A stretch of DNA of 64,000 nucleotides from an uncultured Spirochaetales bacterium. GTDB taxonomy: Bacteria; Spirochaetota; Spirochaetia; Sphaerochaetales; Sphaerochaetaceae. The notes under the pieces were generated by a model. It saw nothing but the letters and a program-made list of their open reading frames with translations, was not told the origin of the DNA and ran no database searches. This document shows positions 33,539 to 43,043 of the stretch, piece by piece. The position numbers and the translations under genes are program-made. The stretch covers positions 1 through 64,000 of the forward strand of contig CAKQWE010000003.1 in assembly GCA_934277975.1 (NCBI GenBank), in the 5' to 3' direction. Numbering within the stretch: the stretch's first letter is position 1; each line of letters starts with the position of its first letter.

Positions 33539-34909
33539 GGCAGTCATTTGATTGTAAATTACAAGTGCTTGCTTTGTAAGTATTTCCTTGTCGTTTAGAG
33601 TAGGGTAGTCCACCACCATTTCAAGAAGCTTTCCAAGAACATCACCCATGGCTTTGGACTTGGGGATGCCTGCTTTTGCAAGGTCCTCGCCTGTGACGGC
33701 AAGGTCCTTGAGTGTCATTGGCTGGTCCTCAAGTTCCTTTATCCTCTTCATGAAGGCCTCGTACTCATCCGTATTGGGTGCGCCTGTGGATGCTATCTGG
33801 TCGCAGCGCTGCAGTTCGAACAGCATATCAAGGTTCTGTCTGCCAACTCTGCGTATGAAACGCTTTACGGCACCATCCGTCCAGTCTGGGGTGTAGCGGG
33901 TCATGTGCTCAGCAATGATAAGTCCAACGTCGTCAATGGTCTTGTTGGAGCATTTCAGACGACGCAGGATGTCCTTTGCCATCTTTGAGCCTTGGACATC
34001 GTGGCCGTGAAAGCGCATCATTCCGTACTGGTTGAAAGACATTGTCGAAGGCTTTCCTATGTCGTGTAGAAGGGCGGCAAGCCTTACGGCGAGGCCGTAG
34101 TCGTTTGCAGCCGCTGCATCTATGCAGTTGTATGAGTGCTCAAGGACATTGCAGGAGCCAACCTTGTCCTGTTTTATCGTCCTACAAGCAGTGAGTTCTG
34201 GAAGTATCACATCAAGGATTCCTGTCTGTTCGAGTATTGAAAGTCCAACTGACGGAACCTTTGTCATAATCGTTTTGGACAATTCGTCGTATATCCTTTC
34301 CTGCGAAACGTTTGCAATGGTAGGGGCAAGCTCCTTGGCAGCTTGGAAGGTTTCCTCTTCAGGCTTGAAGTTGAGCTTTGAACAGAAGCGGGCAAGCCTC
34401 ATGAGCCTTAGGGCATCCTCCTTGAAACGTTCACGGGGGGTTCCTATTGCACGCACAAGGCCTTTTTCAAGGTCTCCAAGTCCGTCGAAGTCGTCCGTGA
34501 CGTTGCCTTGTATGCAGTCCGCAGCCAGGGCGTTTATTGTGAAGTCCCTGCGCGAGAGGTCTTCGTGGAGATCCGTTATGTACGTGACATTGTCTGGGTG
34601 GCGGCCGTCCGAGTAGTCGGATTCGCAACGGAACGTCGTGACTTCGTAGCTTTCACCCCTAAAGAGAACCGTAACCGTTCCGTGCTTTATGCCTGTTGGG
34701 ATGACCTTCCTGAACAACGAGACGACTTGCTGAGGCTTTGCGTCCGTACAGAAGTCGTAGTCGCTGTTTTCCGTTCCAAGGAAATAATCGCGCACGGCTC
34801 CACCTACGATGTACAGTCTGTAGCCGTTTTCTGCAAATATCTTTGCAAAGGCCTTTATCTCATCTGAAACAGGGTATCTCTTCATGGCTTTGAATATAGC
34901 AGAAAACAT
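33533..34909 (-). CDS. cca: CCA-adding enzyme / tRNA nucleotidyltransferase with HD domain
   Basis: The 458-aa protein combines a class II nucleotidyltransferase head with an HD domain. Visible are YIVGGAVRDYFLG with the DYDFCTD metal pair near residue 51, RRDFTINALAAD near 118, ERFKEDALRLMRLARF near 160, and the HD motif AALLHDIGKPSTM near 274. It adds or repairs the CCA end of tRNAs; this matters because the one tRNA gene seen here lacks encoded CCA. ATG 34885 (MKRYPVSDE) is an alternative start. It is divergent from ileS and distinct from the PcnB-type protein at 49404. Confidence 0.88.
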   Translation of the reverse strand: MFSAIFKAMKRYPVSDEIKAFAKIFAENGYRLYIVGGAVRDYFLGTENSDYDFCTDAKPQQVVSLFRKVIPTGIKHGTVTVLFRGESYEVTTFRCESDYSDGRHPDNVTYITDLHEDLSRRDFTINALAADCIQGNVTDDFDGLGDLEKGLVRAIGTPRERFKEDALRLMRLARFCSKLNFKPEEETFQAAKELAPTIANVSQERIYDELSKTIMTKVPSVGLSILEQTGILDVILPELTACRTIKQDKVGSCNVLEHSYNCIDAAAANDYGLAVRLAALLHDIGKPSTMSFNQYGMMRFHGHDVQGSKMAKDILRRLKCSNKTIDDVGLIIAEHMTRYTPDWTDGAVKRFIRRVGRQNLDMLFELQRCDQIASTGAPNTDEYEAFMKRIKELEDQPMTLKDLAVTGEDLAKAGIPKSKAMGDVLGKLLEMVVDYPTLNDKEILTKQALVIYNQMTAV

Positions 34910-34965
34910 TGAAAAGATATATAATCTCCTAAAATTGCATACACTGTATCCTATGGAGAAGAAAA

Positions 34966-37900
34966 ATGTTCAAAAGCGTTGATCCAAGACAGGATTTCCC
35001 AAAGATGGAGGAGCGAATCCTTGATTTTTGGAAGGAGAACGACATCTTCAAGAAGTCGATTGAAAGCCGCCCGGAGGACAATGAGTTCTCGTTCTACGAC
35101 GGCCCTCCGTTCGCAACCGGTCTGCCTCACTACGGGCACCTCGTTCCGGGAACGATCAAGGACATCATTCCAAGATACAGGACCATGAAGGGCCAAAGGG
35201 TCGTGAGGAACTGGGGATGGGACTGCCATGGGCTTCCCGTAGAGAACCTCATGAAGAAGAAACTTGGAATCTCCAGTGCAAAGGAGATTCAGGAATACGG
35301 CGTCGAGAACTACAACAACCAGTGCCGCGCAAGCGTCCTGCAGTTCACAAACGAATGGAAGCATACCATAACCAGAATGGGAAGGTGGGTTGACTTCGAC
35401 CACGGCTACAAGACCATGGACAAGTCCTTCATGGAGAGCATATGGTGGGTGTTCAAGACACTCTACGACAAGGGTTTGATATACAAAGGATACAACATCC
35501 TTCCATACAGTCCTGGTCTTGGATGTCCCCTTTCGAACATGGAGGTCAACCTTGGCGGCTACAAGGATGTGACGGACCCTGCCATAACGGTCAGGTTCAA
35601 GGTAAGAGATATGGAGAACACCTATTTCCTGGCATGGACCACGACTCCTTGGACCCTTCCTTCCAATCTGGCGTTGGCTTTGGGCCCTGAGATAGACTAC
35701 GTCCTTATCTTGGACAAGGCCACAGGCGACAAGTACTACCTTGGACAATCAAGGCTTGAAGCGTACTACAAGGATCCATCCTCCTATGAAATCCTTGAAC
35801 ACCACAAGGGAAGCGAGCTCAAGGGAATGCGCTATGAGCCGCTTTTCGACTACTTTGCAGACCTCTATGACAAAGGTGCATTCGTAACGGTCCTTGGCGA
35901 CTATGTCACAACCGTAGATGGCTGTGGAATCGTACATACGGCCCCTGGCTTTGGAGAGGATGACTACAACGTCCTCAAGGGAACCGGGATCCCTGTCGTA
36001 TGCCCCATAGACGATGAATGCAAGTTCACGGACGAAGTGCCTGACTACAAGGGAGTGTTCGTCAAGGATGCAGACAAGGCAATAATCGCAAGGCTCAAGG
36101 AGGAGGGCAAGCTTGTGAAGAAGGAGAACTACCTTCACAGCTACCCGTTCTGCTGGAGGACGGGAACCCCTCTCATATATAGGGCAATGGACTGTTGGTA
36201 TGTGGATGTCCAGAAGATAAAGGGAAGGATGGTTGCAAACAACCAGAAGATAACCTGGATTCCAGAGCACCTCAAGGACGGGCGCTTTGGAAAGTGGTTG
36301 GAAGGGGCCAGAGACTGGGCCATCTCCAGAAACAGGTTCTGGGGAAATCCAATACCTGTATGGAAATGCGATGGTTCTGACTACGTTGAGGTTATGGGTT
36401 CCATAGCAGAGCTCGAAGAAAAGTGCGGCCAAAAGGTGGACGACATCCACAAGCACAACGTTGATAAGCTCACATGGCCAAGTCCTGATGGAAAGGGTAC
36501 CATGAGAAGGGTTCCGGACGTTCTTGACTGTTGGTTCGAAAGCGGAAGCATGCCATATGCGCAGCTTCACTACCCGTTCGAGAACAAGGAGAGGTTCGCC
36601 CGCACTTTCCCTGCGGACTTCATCTGCGAAGGACTTGACCAGACAAGAGGCTGGTTCTACACGCTCACCATCATGGCAAGCGCACTTTTCGACGAGCCTG
36701 CCTTCAAGCACTGTGTCGTCAACGGAATCATCCTTGCAGAGGACGGAGAGAAGATGTCCAAGAGCAAGGGCAACTTCACCGACCCCATGCTCCTTGTGAA
36801 CCAGTATGGCGCCGATGCCCTTAGGTTCGCCCTCATGAACAGCGCAGCCGTACATGCAGACGACCTCAAGTTCTCCGACCAAATGGTCAAGGACGTGCTC
36901 AAGTCAATAATCCTTCCTCTCTGGAACGCCTATTCGTTCTTCGTGACGTACGCCAACATTGACGGTTACGTTCCAAGCGAGACTCCTTTCGAGCAGCTCA
37001 AGAATCCATTGGACAGATGGATGATATCCACGCTTGAGGCTCTGACCTGCGAAATGGACGATGCCTTGGACAAGTACGACATCCAAAGGGCCTGCACGAG
37101 CCTCCTTAGGTTCATGGACAGCCTGAACAACTGGTACATAAGAAGAAGCAGAAGAAGATTCTGGAAGAGCGAGAACGACGGCGACAAGAAGATGGCCTAC
37201 GACACACTGTACAAGGTGCTTGTGACCTTCGTGAAGCTTGCATGTCCAATCCTTCCTTTCATATGCGAGGAGATATACCAGAACCTCAGGTCCAAGGACG
37301 ACCCTGAAAGCGTGCATCTTTGCACCTATCCAAAGTACGATGCCTCCCACAGGGACTACGCCCTTGAGAGGATGATGGAGCTCACCGTCCAGGCGATTAC
37401 CATGGGAAGGTCCCTGAGGAGCGCCAACAACCTCAAGAACAGGCAGCCTCTCAAGAAGCTCTTCCTTGTGGATAGGAACGACCAGGACAGGAAGATACTC
37501 AACGACATGGCCTCGATAATCGCAGAGGAGCTCAACGTCAAGGCCGTTGAGATACATGGGGACGAGTCTTCGCTTGTAGATTACACTGCAAAGGCCAACT
37601 TCAAGGTGCTTGGTTCCAAGCTTGGAAAGGCCATGAAGGACGTGGCGTCCAAGATACAGGCCTTCAAGTCCGATAGCATTGCGACCATCCTTGAAGGCAT
37701 GAAGCACAAGGTGGAGTATGGCGACGGACAGTCCATTGACATTGGAAAGGACGACCTTGTAATCCAGCGCAACGAGAAGGAGAACCTCAAGATCCTCAAC
37801 GAAGGGGAGCTTACCGTTGGATTCGACACAGAGGTCACAGAGAGCCTCCTCCACGAAGGAATAGCAAGGGATGTCGTAAGAAGCATCCAGACCATGCGAA

Positions 37901-38094
37901 AGGACATGGGTCTTGACGTAAGCGATAGGATAGTCCTTGTCATTGGTGGAGACGATGTCATGAAGAAGGTCTACGACCAGTTCAAGTCGTTCATAGAATC
38001 GGAGACCCTTGCAGTCTGTTCTTCGTTCAATCCAGAGCTTGATGCTCCTGAGACGGAGTCAGGTGCAAGAATAAGGATAGAGAAAAGCATCTGA
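34966..38094 (+). CDS. ileS: Isoleucyl-tRNA synthetase, eukaryote-like type
   Basis: The 1042-aa class I synthetase shows the HIGH-type motif as HYGHL (near residue 53), GWDCHGLPVENLMKKKLG near 85, the editing domain and KMSKSKGN near 600. The length, the CHGLPVE...KKLG context and the absence of a C-terminal zinc cysteine cluster point to the eukaryote-like IleS group, which in other bacteria is associated with natural mupirocin resistance. ATG 34966 follows GGAGAAG. The resistance implication is inference. Confidence 0.93.
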   Translation: MFKSVDPRQDFPKMEERILDFWKENDIFKKSIESRPEDNEFSFYDGPPFATGLPHYGHLVPGTIKDIIPRYRTMKGQRVVRNWGWDCHGLPVENLMKKKLGISSAKEIQEYGVENYNNQCRASVLQFTNEWKHTITRMGRWVDFDHGYKTMDKSFMESIWWVFKTLYDKGLIYKGYNILPYSPGLGCPLSNMEVNLGGYKDVTDPAITVRFKVRDMENTYFLAWTTTPWTLPSNLALALGPEIDYVLILDKATGDKYYLGQSRLEAYYKDPSSYEILEHHKGSELKGMRYEPLFDYFADLYDKGAFVTVLGDYVTTVDGCGIVHTAPGFGEDDYNVLKGTGIPVVCPIDDECKFTDEVPDYKGVFVKDADKAIIARLKEEGKLVKKENYLHSYPFCWRTGTPLIYRAMDCWYVDVQKIKGRMVANNQKITWIPEHLKDGRFGKWLEGARDWAISRNRFWGNPIPVWKCDGSDYVEVMGSIAELEEKCGQKVDDIHKHNVDKLTWPSPDGKGTMRRVPDVLDCWFESGSMPYAQLHYPFENKERFARTFPADFICEGLDQTRGWFYTLTIMASALFDEPAFKHCVVNGIILAEDGEKMSKSKGNFTDPMLLVNQYGADALRFALMNSAAVHADDLKFSDQMVKDVLKSIILPLWNAYSFFVTYANIDGYVPSETPFEQLKNPLDRWMISTLEALTCEMDDALDKYDIQRACTSLLRFMDSLNNWYIRRSRRRFWKSENDGDKKMAYDTLYKVLVTFVKLACPILPFICEEIYQNLRSKDDPESVHLCTYPKYDASHRDYALERMMELTVQAITMGRSLRSANNLKNRQPLKKLFLVDRNDQDRKILNDMASIIAEELNVKAVEIHGDESSLVDYTAKANFKVLGSKLGKAMKDVASKIQAFKSDSIATILEGMKHKVEYGDGQSIDIGKDDLVIQRNEKENLKILNEGELTVGFDTEVTESLLHEGIARDVVRSIQTMRKDMGLDVSDRIVLVIGGDDVMKKVYDQFKSFIESETLAVCSSFNPELDAPETESGARIRIEKSI

Positions 38095-38114
38095 TGCTGC
38101 ATTGGAGACTGTAG

Positions 38115-39053
38115 ATGAAAAAAGGCATCCGTTCATCATTTCTGATTGTAATGGCTTCGTTCGTCCTTGTATTGGCATCGTGTGCACACACGACACCATT
38201 TAAGGACAGGATGTACATACAGTCGTTTGGAACGGATGGACAGCTTGTCCTCACTGTCAATGCACAAAGCTTTGACGTAGAAGGATTTGCATCTGAGAAC
38301 GATGTGGCTTTGGATTCTCAGGTGCAGTATATTGCAGATAGGATGACAAGGCTCTCACTCGTCCTTTTCGATAGGTCGGGGGAGTACAACGACTATCCTG
38401 CAGACTACCGCACCCTTGATTTCGATGGGGCTATAGAGGGAAACTACTCGAAGGCCCTTCTCAATGCGGCACTCAAGCTTGGCGGAGCCTTGACCGAACA
38501 GAAAGGTGAAAGCGGCCTTAGGTTCTTCACCGACGAGCAGTCTGGAATCCAGGCTGCCGTTCCAAAGAACGGTGTCATCCTTTTTTCCTCAAGCGACGTC
38601 GAGGCAAACTACGGGAAGGCTTTTGGAGCCGGGGCTTCAGGCAATGGCCCTGACAAGGTGATATCCGACGAGAAGGCCCAGAAGCTTGCCTCCAGCATGT
38701 TTGGAGTATATGTCTCCAATCCAAAGACGATGCTTGACATTGGACTTGACGTTCCAAAGAGCGCCTTGGAGAACATAGAATACATTCTGATCATGATTGA
38801 TACGGAGACGCTTTCAGTGGACTTCAAGCTCAAGAGCGAGTCCTTGGCAAAAAGCTTCTCGGTGATAGTGAAGGCCTCCTATGTTGGAGACCTCAGAAGA
38901 GAGGGTCTTGCGATAGACTTCGAACAGCTTAAGAGTCAGTTCGTCCAGGAGCTCGATATGGTGTACATAAGGGATCTTGGACTTACGGACCAGCAGCGCG
39001 ATGCCGTCAAGGCTGTGGCATTGCAGCTTCTTGACGTATTCAAGGGGATTTGA
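38115..39053 (+). CDS. Probable lipoprotein of unknown function
   Basis: The 312-aa protein begins with a signal peptide (MKKGIRSSFLIVMASFVLV) ending in the lipobox LASC, with the lipidated Cys at residue 23. The mature part has no recognised domain; it is mostly mixed alpha/beta and acidic. Export and anchoring to a membrane surface is expected. It lies between ileS and trpS, and only one base separates its stop from the trpS ATG, which suggests co-transcription. Confidence 0.75.
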   Translation: MKKGIRSSFLIVMASFVLVLASCAHTTPFKDRMYIQSFGTDGQLVLTVNAQSFDVEGFASENDVALDSQVQYIADRMTRLSLVLFDRSGEYNDYPADYRTLDFDGAIEGNYSKALLNAALKLGGALTEQKGESGLRFFTDEQSGIQAAVPKNGVILFSSSDVEANYGKAFGAGASGNGPDKVISDEKAQKLASSMFGVYVSNPKTMLDIGLDVPKSALENIEYILIMIDTETLSVDFKLKSESLAKSFSVIVKASYVGDLRREGLAIDFEQLKSQFVQELDMVYIRDLGLTDQQRDAVKAVALQLLDVFKGI

Positions 39054-39054
39054 A

Positions 39055-40071
39055 ATGAAAAGGATACTAACAGGTGATAGGACCACAGGAAGGCTTCATC
39101 TTGGGCACTTCGTGGGTTCCCTTCAGAGCAGGGTCGCGCTTCAGAACGACTACGACACGTTCATTCTGCTTGCAGACGTCCAGGCGCTTACAACTCACTT
39201 CCAGAACCCTGAGCTCATTAACGACAGCATATATCAGGTTGCAATGGACAACCTTGCCGTTGGACTCGATCCTGAGAAGATAACGCTTGTGCAGCAGTCC
39301 CAGATTACCGCAATAGCGGAGCTTACGGTCTTCTATTCCATGATCACGACCGTGAACCACCTTCTTATCAACCCAACGATAAAGAGCGAATCAAGGAACT
39401 ATGGCTTTGGCGAGAACGATGGAGATTTCCAGTACGATTTCTCAAAGCTCACATACGGCTTTCTTGGCTATCCTGTATCACAGACTGCAGACATCACGTT
39501 CTGCAATGCAGACTTGGTTCCTGTTGGAGAGGACCAGCTTCCCCATATAGAGTTCTCCAGAAAGCTTGTGCGTCGTTTCAACGAGATGTACGGCACTAGC
39601 ATAACGGAGCCTCAGGCCAAGCTTTCCTCTACTGGAAGGCTCTGCGGCCTTGATGGGAACGCCAAGATGGGAAAGAGCCTTGGAAATGCAATATACCTTT
39701 CAGACGATGCCAAGACGGTCTCCCAAAAGGTGATGCAGGCTGTGACGGACACCAACAGGATAAGCGTGAAGATTCCTGGAAACCCAGATGTCTGCACCAT
39801 CTTCACCTATCATAAGACGTTCAATCCAGACGAAGCCGGCAACGTGTGCTCCATGTGCAGAAACGCCCAGATTGGATGCGTTGCGTGCAAGAGGATGCTC
39901 TCTGAGAAGCTCAATGCAATCATGGATCCAATACGTGAGAAGAGGGCCTTCTACGAAAGCCATAGATCTGATGTGAAGGACCTCATCGTATCAGGTACGG
40001 CAAAGGCCAATTCAATTGGAAACGAGATGATCGCAGACGTAAAGGACCACATGCATGTGGTTTTGAAATAG
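39055..40071 (+). CDS. trpS: Tryptophanyl-tRNA synthetase
   Basis: The 338-aa enzyme shows GDRTTGRLHLGHFVGSL (HIGH motif, residues 7-23), PVGEDQLPHIEFSRKLVRRF near 159 and the KMSKS equivalent KMGKSLGNAI near 203, all typical of TrpS. A C-terminal CSMCRNAQIGCVACKR cluster may bind zinc. ATG 39055 is chosen because the family N-terminus (MKRILTGDRTTG) begins there, one base after the preceding stop. Confidence 0.94.
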   Translation: MKRILTGDRTTGRLHLGHFVGSLQSRVALQNDYDTFILLADVQALTTHFQNPELINDSIYQVAMDNLAVGLDPEKITLVQQSQITAIAELTVFYSMITTVNHLLINPTIKSESRNYGFGENDGDFQYDFSKLTYGFLGYPVSQTADITFCNADLVPVGEDQLPHIEFSRKLVRRFNEMYGTSITEPQAKLSSTGRLCGLDGNAKMGKSLGNAIYLSDDAKTVSQKVMQAVTDTNRISVKIPGNPDVCTIFTYHKTFNPDEAGNVCSMCRNAQIGCVACKRMLSEKLNAIMDPIREKRAFYESHRSDVKDLIVSGTAKANSIGNEMIADVKDHMHVVLK

Positions 40072-40082
40072 GCGGGTTCTCC

Positions 40083-41093
40083 ATGACAGATGGAAGGACT
40101 TCAGTTGGCATTCTGGGTGCAGGTACCTGGGGCATGGCGTTGGCCAGGCTCCTTGCCAATTCCGGCAAGGATGTCGTTGTGTGGTCCGCATTGGAAAGCG
40201 AGATAGAGGAGCTTTCAAGGACGAACTCCTATGCTCGTCTTCCACAAATGAAGCTTCCGGAATGCGGAATAGAGTATACGACTTCGATCGAACATGCTTG
40301 CGAAGGCAAGGATATAGTGCTGTTCGCAGTGCCATCGGTCTATGTAAGGGAGACTGCTCGCGAGGCCGCACCTTTCGTGCCAAGTGGGCAGATCGTGGTG
40401 GATGTGGCCAAGGGGATCGAGGACAGGACCTTCAAGACCCTATCTGAGGTTCTGTGCGATGAGCTTGGAGACGATGTGAAGGTCGTCGTGCTGTCAGGCC
40501 CCACCCATGCGGAGGAGGTTGCGGTCGACCTGCCAACGACGATAATGGCGGCCTCCAAGGACCAGGATGCGGCGGACTTCGTGAAACGGGTCTTCTCCAC
40601 GGGTTGCATGAAGGTCTATACAAGCACTGATGTGAGAGGCACTGAGATTTGCGGTGCAATAAAGAACATCTTTGCGCTGGCTGCGGGGATATCGGACGGG
40701 CTTGGATTTGGAGACAACGCCAAGGCTGCCATAATGACGCTTGGCATCCATGAAATGAACAACCTTGGAAGACATCTTGGATGCCAACCTGAGACGTTCT
40801 TTGGTCTTGCAGGTCTTGGAGACCTCATAGTCACGTGCATGAGCCCCCATAGCCGCAACAACAGGTGTGGTCGCCTCATAGGGCAGGGAGTCCCGGTCGA
40901 TGAAGCTGTGAAGCGAATTGGAATGGTTGTGGAGGGCATAAACGCACTTACCCCCGTAGTAAGGATGGCCAAGAAGTACGATTTGGACATGCCAATGGTG
41001 CTGTTGCTGTTCAAGATAATCAAGGGTCAGATCACACCCCGCAAGGCTGTGGACATAATCTTTTCAGAAAACATGGACAACGAGCTGGATTGA
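40083..41093 (+). CDS. gpsA: Glycerol-3-phosphate dehydrogenase (NAD(P)+)
   Basis: GpsA reduces dihydroxyacetone phosphate to sn-glycerol 3-phosphate for phospholipids. The 336-aa protein has the Rossmann motif GILGAGTWGMALA (residues 8-20), VVDVAKGIED near 109, LSGPTHAEEV near 138, the catalytic lysine in EICGAIKNIFALAAG near 190 and GLAGLGDLIVTCMS near 240. The length is normal. It converges with thpR across a 9-nt tandem array. Confidence 0.95.
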   Translation: MTDGRTSVGILGAGTWGMALARLLANSGKDVVVWSALESEIEELSRTNSYARLPQMKLPECGIEYTTSIEHACEGKDIVLFAVPSVYVRETAREAAPFVPSGQIVVDVAKGIEDRTFKTLSEVLCDELGDDVKVVVLSGPTHAEEVAVDLPTTIMAASKDQDAADFVKRVFSTGCMKVYTSTDVRGTEICGAIKNIFALAAGISDGLGFGDNAKAAIMTLGIHEMNNLGRHLGCQPETFFGLAGLGDLIVTCMSPHSRNNRCGRLIGQGVPVDEAVKRIGMVVEGINALTPVVRMAKKYDLDMPMVLLLFKIIKGQITPRKAVDIIFSENMDNELD

Positions 41094-41127
41094 GGCTCGT
41101 TGTTTTCGTTTTGGTGCATTTTTCGCC

Positions 41128-41244
41128 GGCGGTTGTGGCGGTTGTGGCGGTTGTGGCGGTTGTGGCGGTTGTGGCGCTTGTGGCGCTTGTGGCGGTTGTG
41201 GCGCTTGTGGCGCTTGTGGCGCTTGAGACGGTTGTGGACGCTTG
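41128..41244. repeat. Tandem array of thirteen 9-nt units between gpsA and thpR
   Basis: Units of GGCGGTTGT or GGCGCTTGT are repeated head to tail, the last two or three degenerate. The array occupies most of the 181-base gap between the convergent genes gpsA and thpR. Both strands are open in some frames, giving Arg-Leu-Trp or Arg-His-Asn/Lys repeats, but no start signal or gene context supports translation. Confidence 0.93.
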
Positions 41245-41274
41245 AAATCTGTTGGATTTCAAACGGCTTTGCGC

Positions 41275-41847
41275 TTAGGTGAAGGGTACGAACGCCAGAC
41301 TTTCGTAGATAGGCCCTGTTGGACGAAGGGTGCTTTTGTATAGGGTTACGCCGGAAATGGGGAACTGGATTGGATCCACTTCGATTGCGTCTAGCCTTAT
41401 GCCTCGTGTGTCTATCCTTCTTCCCAACGTCATATGAGCCCTGAACTTCTTTGCATCGAAGTCTATGCCGCAGTCCCATGCAGCGCGGTAGGTCAGGGCC
41501 GCAAGCTCATCAAGCCTTGGTTCCTTTGCAGTCGAGCAGAACACTGTTGCGCTTTCAGGTTGGGCGAAGTACCCAAGACGGCATAGAGTGAGCTGGAAAG
41601 GGGAGACTCCTTCAAGCTCTCCTTCAAGTACATCAATGAGTGTTTCCGCTTCGTCCTGTGTTATTTCACCAAGGAAAGCAAGTGTCATGTGGTATGACTG
41701 CGGGGTGCAGAACGAGCCGTGGCAGCCGCCTTTGAGGACGCATGAAAGCCTGGAAAGCTCAGTCCTTGCTGCTTCTGATACGTCCAAAGCCAGGAACGTC
41801 CTCATGGTCTGTGGTTCTTGAGTTTGAAATGATGGATTCCTACGCAT
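41275..41847 (-). CDS. thpR: RNA 2',3'-cyclic phosphodiesterase / 2'-5' RNA ligase
   Basis: The 190-aa 2H phosphoesterase has both HxT motifs: HMTLAFLG near residue 53 and HMTLGR near 145. The family opens cyclic phosphates or joins 2'-5' RNA ends; the natural substrate in bacteria is uncertain. The start ATG 41847 lies 4 bases after the thiI stop; ATG 41805 (MRTFLALDVSE) matches the family N-terminus better and may be the true start. It is last in the minus-strand series with thiI and nifS. Confidence 0.87.
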   Translation of the reverse strand: MRRNPSFQTQEPQTMRTFLALDVSEAARTELSRLSCVLKGGCHGSFCTPQSYHMTLAFLGEITQDEAETLIDVLEGELEGVSPFQLTLCRLGYFAQPESATVFCSTAKEPRLDELAALTYRAAWDCGIDFDAKKFRAHMTLGRRIDTRGIRLDAIEVDPIQFPISGVTLYKSTLRPTGPIYESLAFVPFT

Positions 41848-41851
41848 AGTC

Positions 41852-43024
41852 CTATACGTTGTATCCTATTGGAAACTCCTCTACGGAGTCTATTGCCTTT
41901 GCAAGGAGCTCTTCTATGCCCATCTCCGTGTATGAGACCGTCTGTGCCTGCACATCAGGTCTTACCAAAGGATGCTTTGGGCTGAACACCACGCAGCAGT
42001 CGTCGTAGGGGAGGATGCTCGTCTCGTATGTCCCAATGGCACGTGCCGTGTCTATGATCTCTCCCTTGTCCATTGCCACAAGCGGGCGCAGAACCGGCAG
42101 CTCAGACATGCTGTTTGTGAAGCAAATGCTTTCAAGCGTCTGGGATGCAACCTGGCCCAGAGCCTCACCTGTGACGAGCACCTTGCAGTCGCGCTTTCTT
42201 GCAATGGCGTTTGCAACCTTCATCATGCAGGCGCGCATCATGAGGGTGTGCTCCTCCTCCTTTGAATGCTCCTTTATCCAAAGCTCGCACTCGGTGAAGT
42301 TGACCACGACAAGGTTCGTCCCCATGTTGTACGGGGCGATGAGACGTGCAAGGTCCTTGACCTTCTGGAGGGCCTGCTCTGAAGTATAGGGATAGGCGTG
42401 GAAGTAAAGGCAGTCTTGCTTGAGACCACGCTTTGCCATCCTCCATCCCGCAACAGGAGAGTCTATTCCTCCTGACAGCAGGAGAAGTCCCTTTCCAGCT
42501 GTTCCAACAGGAAGTCCGCCAGGTCCGTCTACAGGGGATGTGTACATGTAGACCTTGTCGCGGACCTCCACCATGAGCTCCTTCTGCGGCTTGTGGACAT
42601 CAACCTTCATGGAAGGATGGCGGTCCAGCACTATGCCTCCAAGGTTGGCCTCTATCTGGTAGCTGTTCATTGGAAACGACTTGTCTCCACGCCTTGCCTC
42701 GACCTTGAAGGTTCCGGTTCCATCTGCAAACGGCTCCTTTTCGATGAGGGTCTTTGCACAGCGGCACATCTCGTCCCAGTCCTTGCTGCACACAAGCGCC
42801 CTTGAGAAGCCCACGACCCCAAACGTCGTCTTGAGCGTCCTTTCTACATGTTCGTCAGGGCACGACGGGTCCACATAGAGGTAGAAACGCCCCTTTTCCC
42901 GTGTAAGGACGCTTCTGTATGGGTGTATCTTGAGCTTAATGTTGTTCTTGAGCTTCTTCTCGAAGAAACCTCTGTTAAGCCCCTTGAGGCTTATCTCCCC
43001 AAGCTTTATGAGATAGAGGGCCAT
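41852..43024 (-). CDS. thiI: tRNA 4-thiouridine synthase ThiI (without rhodanese domain)
   Basis: The 390-aa protein has the N-terminal ferredoxin-like and THUMP domains (LIKLGEISLKGLNRGFFEKK), and the PP-loop LLLLSGGIDSPVAGW near 184. It ends at EEFPIGYNV without the rhodanese domain of the E. coli form. It adenylates U8 of tRNA for sulfur insertion. Lack of rhodanese is as in Bacillus ThiI, which pairs with a dedicated desulfurase NifZ; here nifS is the next gene upstream. ATG 43024 is chosen since the family N-terminus begins there, behind GGAGGGG. Confidence 0.93.
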   Translation of the reverse strand: MALYLIKLGEISLKGLNRGFFEKKLKNNIKLKIHPYRSVLTREKGRFYLYVDPSCPDEHVERTLKTTFGVVGFSRALVCSKDWDEMCRCAKTLIEKEPFADGTGTFKVEARRGDKSFPMNSYQIEANLGGIVLDRHPSMKVDVHKPQKELMVEVRDKVYMYTSPVDGPGGLPVGTAGKGLLLLSGGIDSPVAGWRMAKRGLKQDCLYFHAYPYTSEQALQKVKDLARLIAPYNMGTNLVVVNFTECELWIKEHSKEEEHTLMMRACMMKVANAIARKRDCKVLVTGEALGQVASQTLESICFTNSMSELPVLRPLVAMDKGEIIDTARAIGTYETSILPYDDCCVVFSPKHPLVRPDVQAQTVSYTEMGIEELLAKAIDSVEEFPIGYNV

Positions 43025-43043
43025 CCCCTCCGTTTCGCTTTTC

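Noticed and set aside
41128..41244. CRISPR array
   Set aside because: Units are 9 nt and contiguous without unique spacers.
41100..41479. Reading frames with RLW or RHN/RHK repeats across the 9-nt array
   Set aside because: They come from the period being a multiple of three; no start signal, no conservation evidence and one overlaps thpR.
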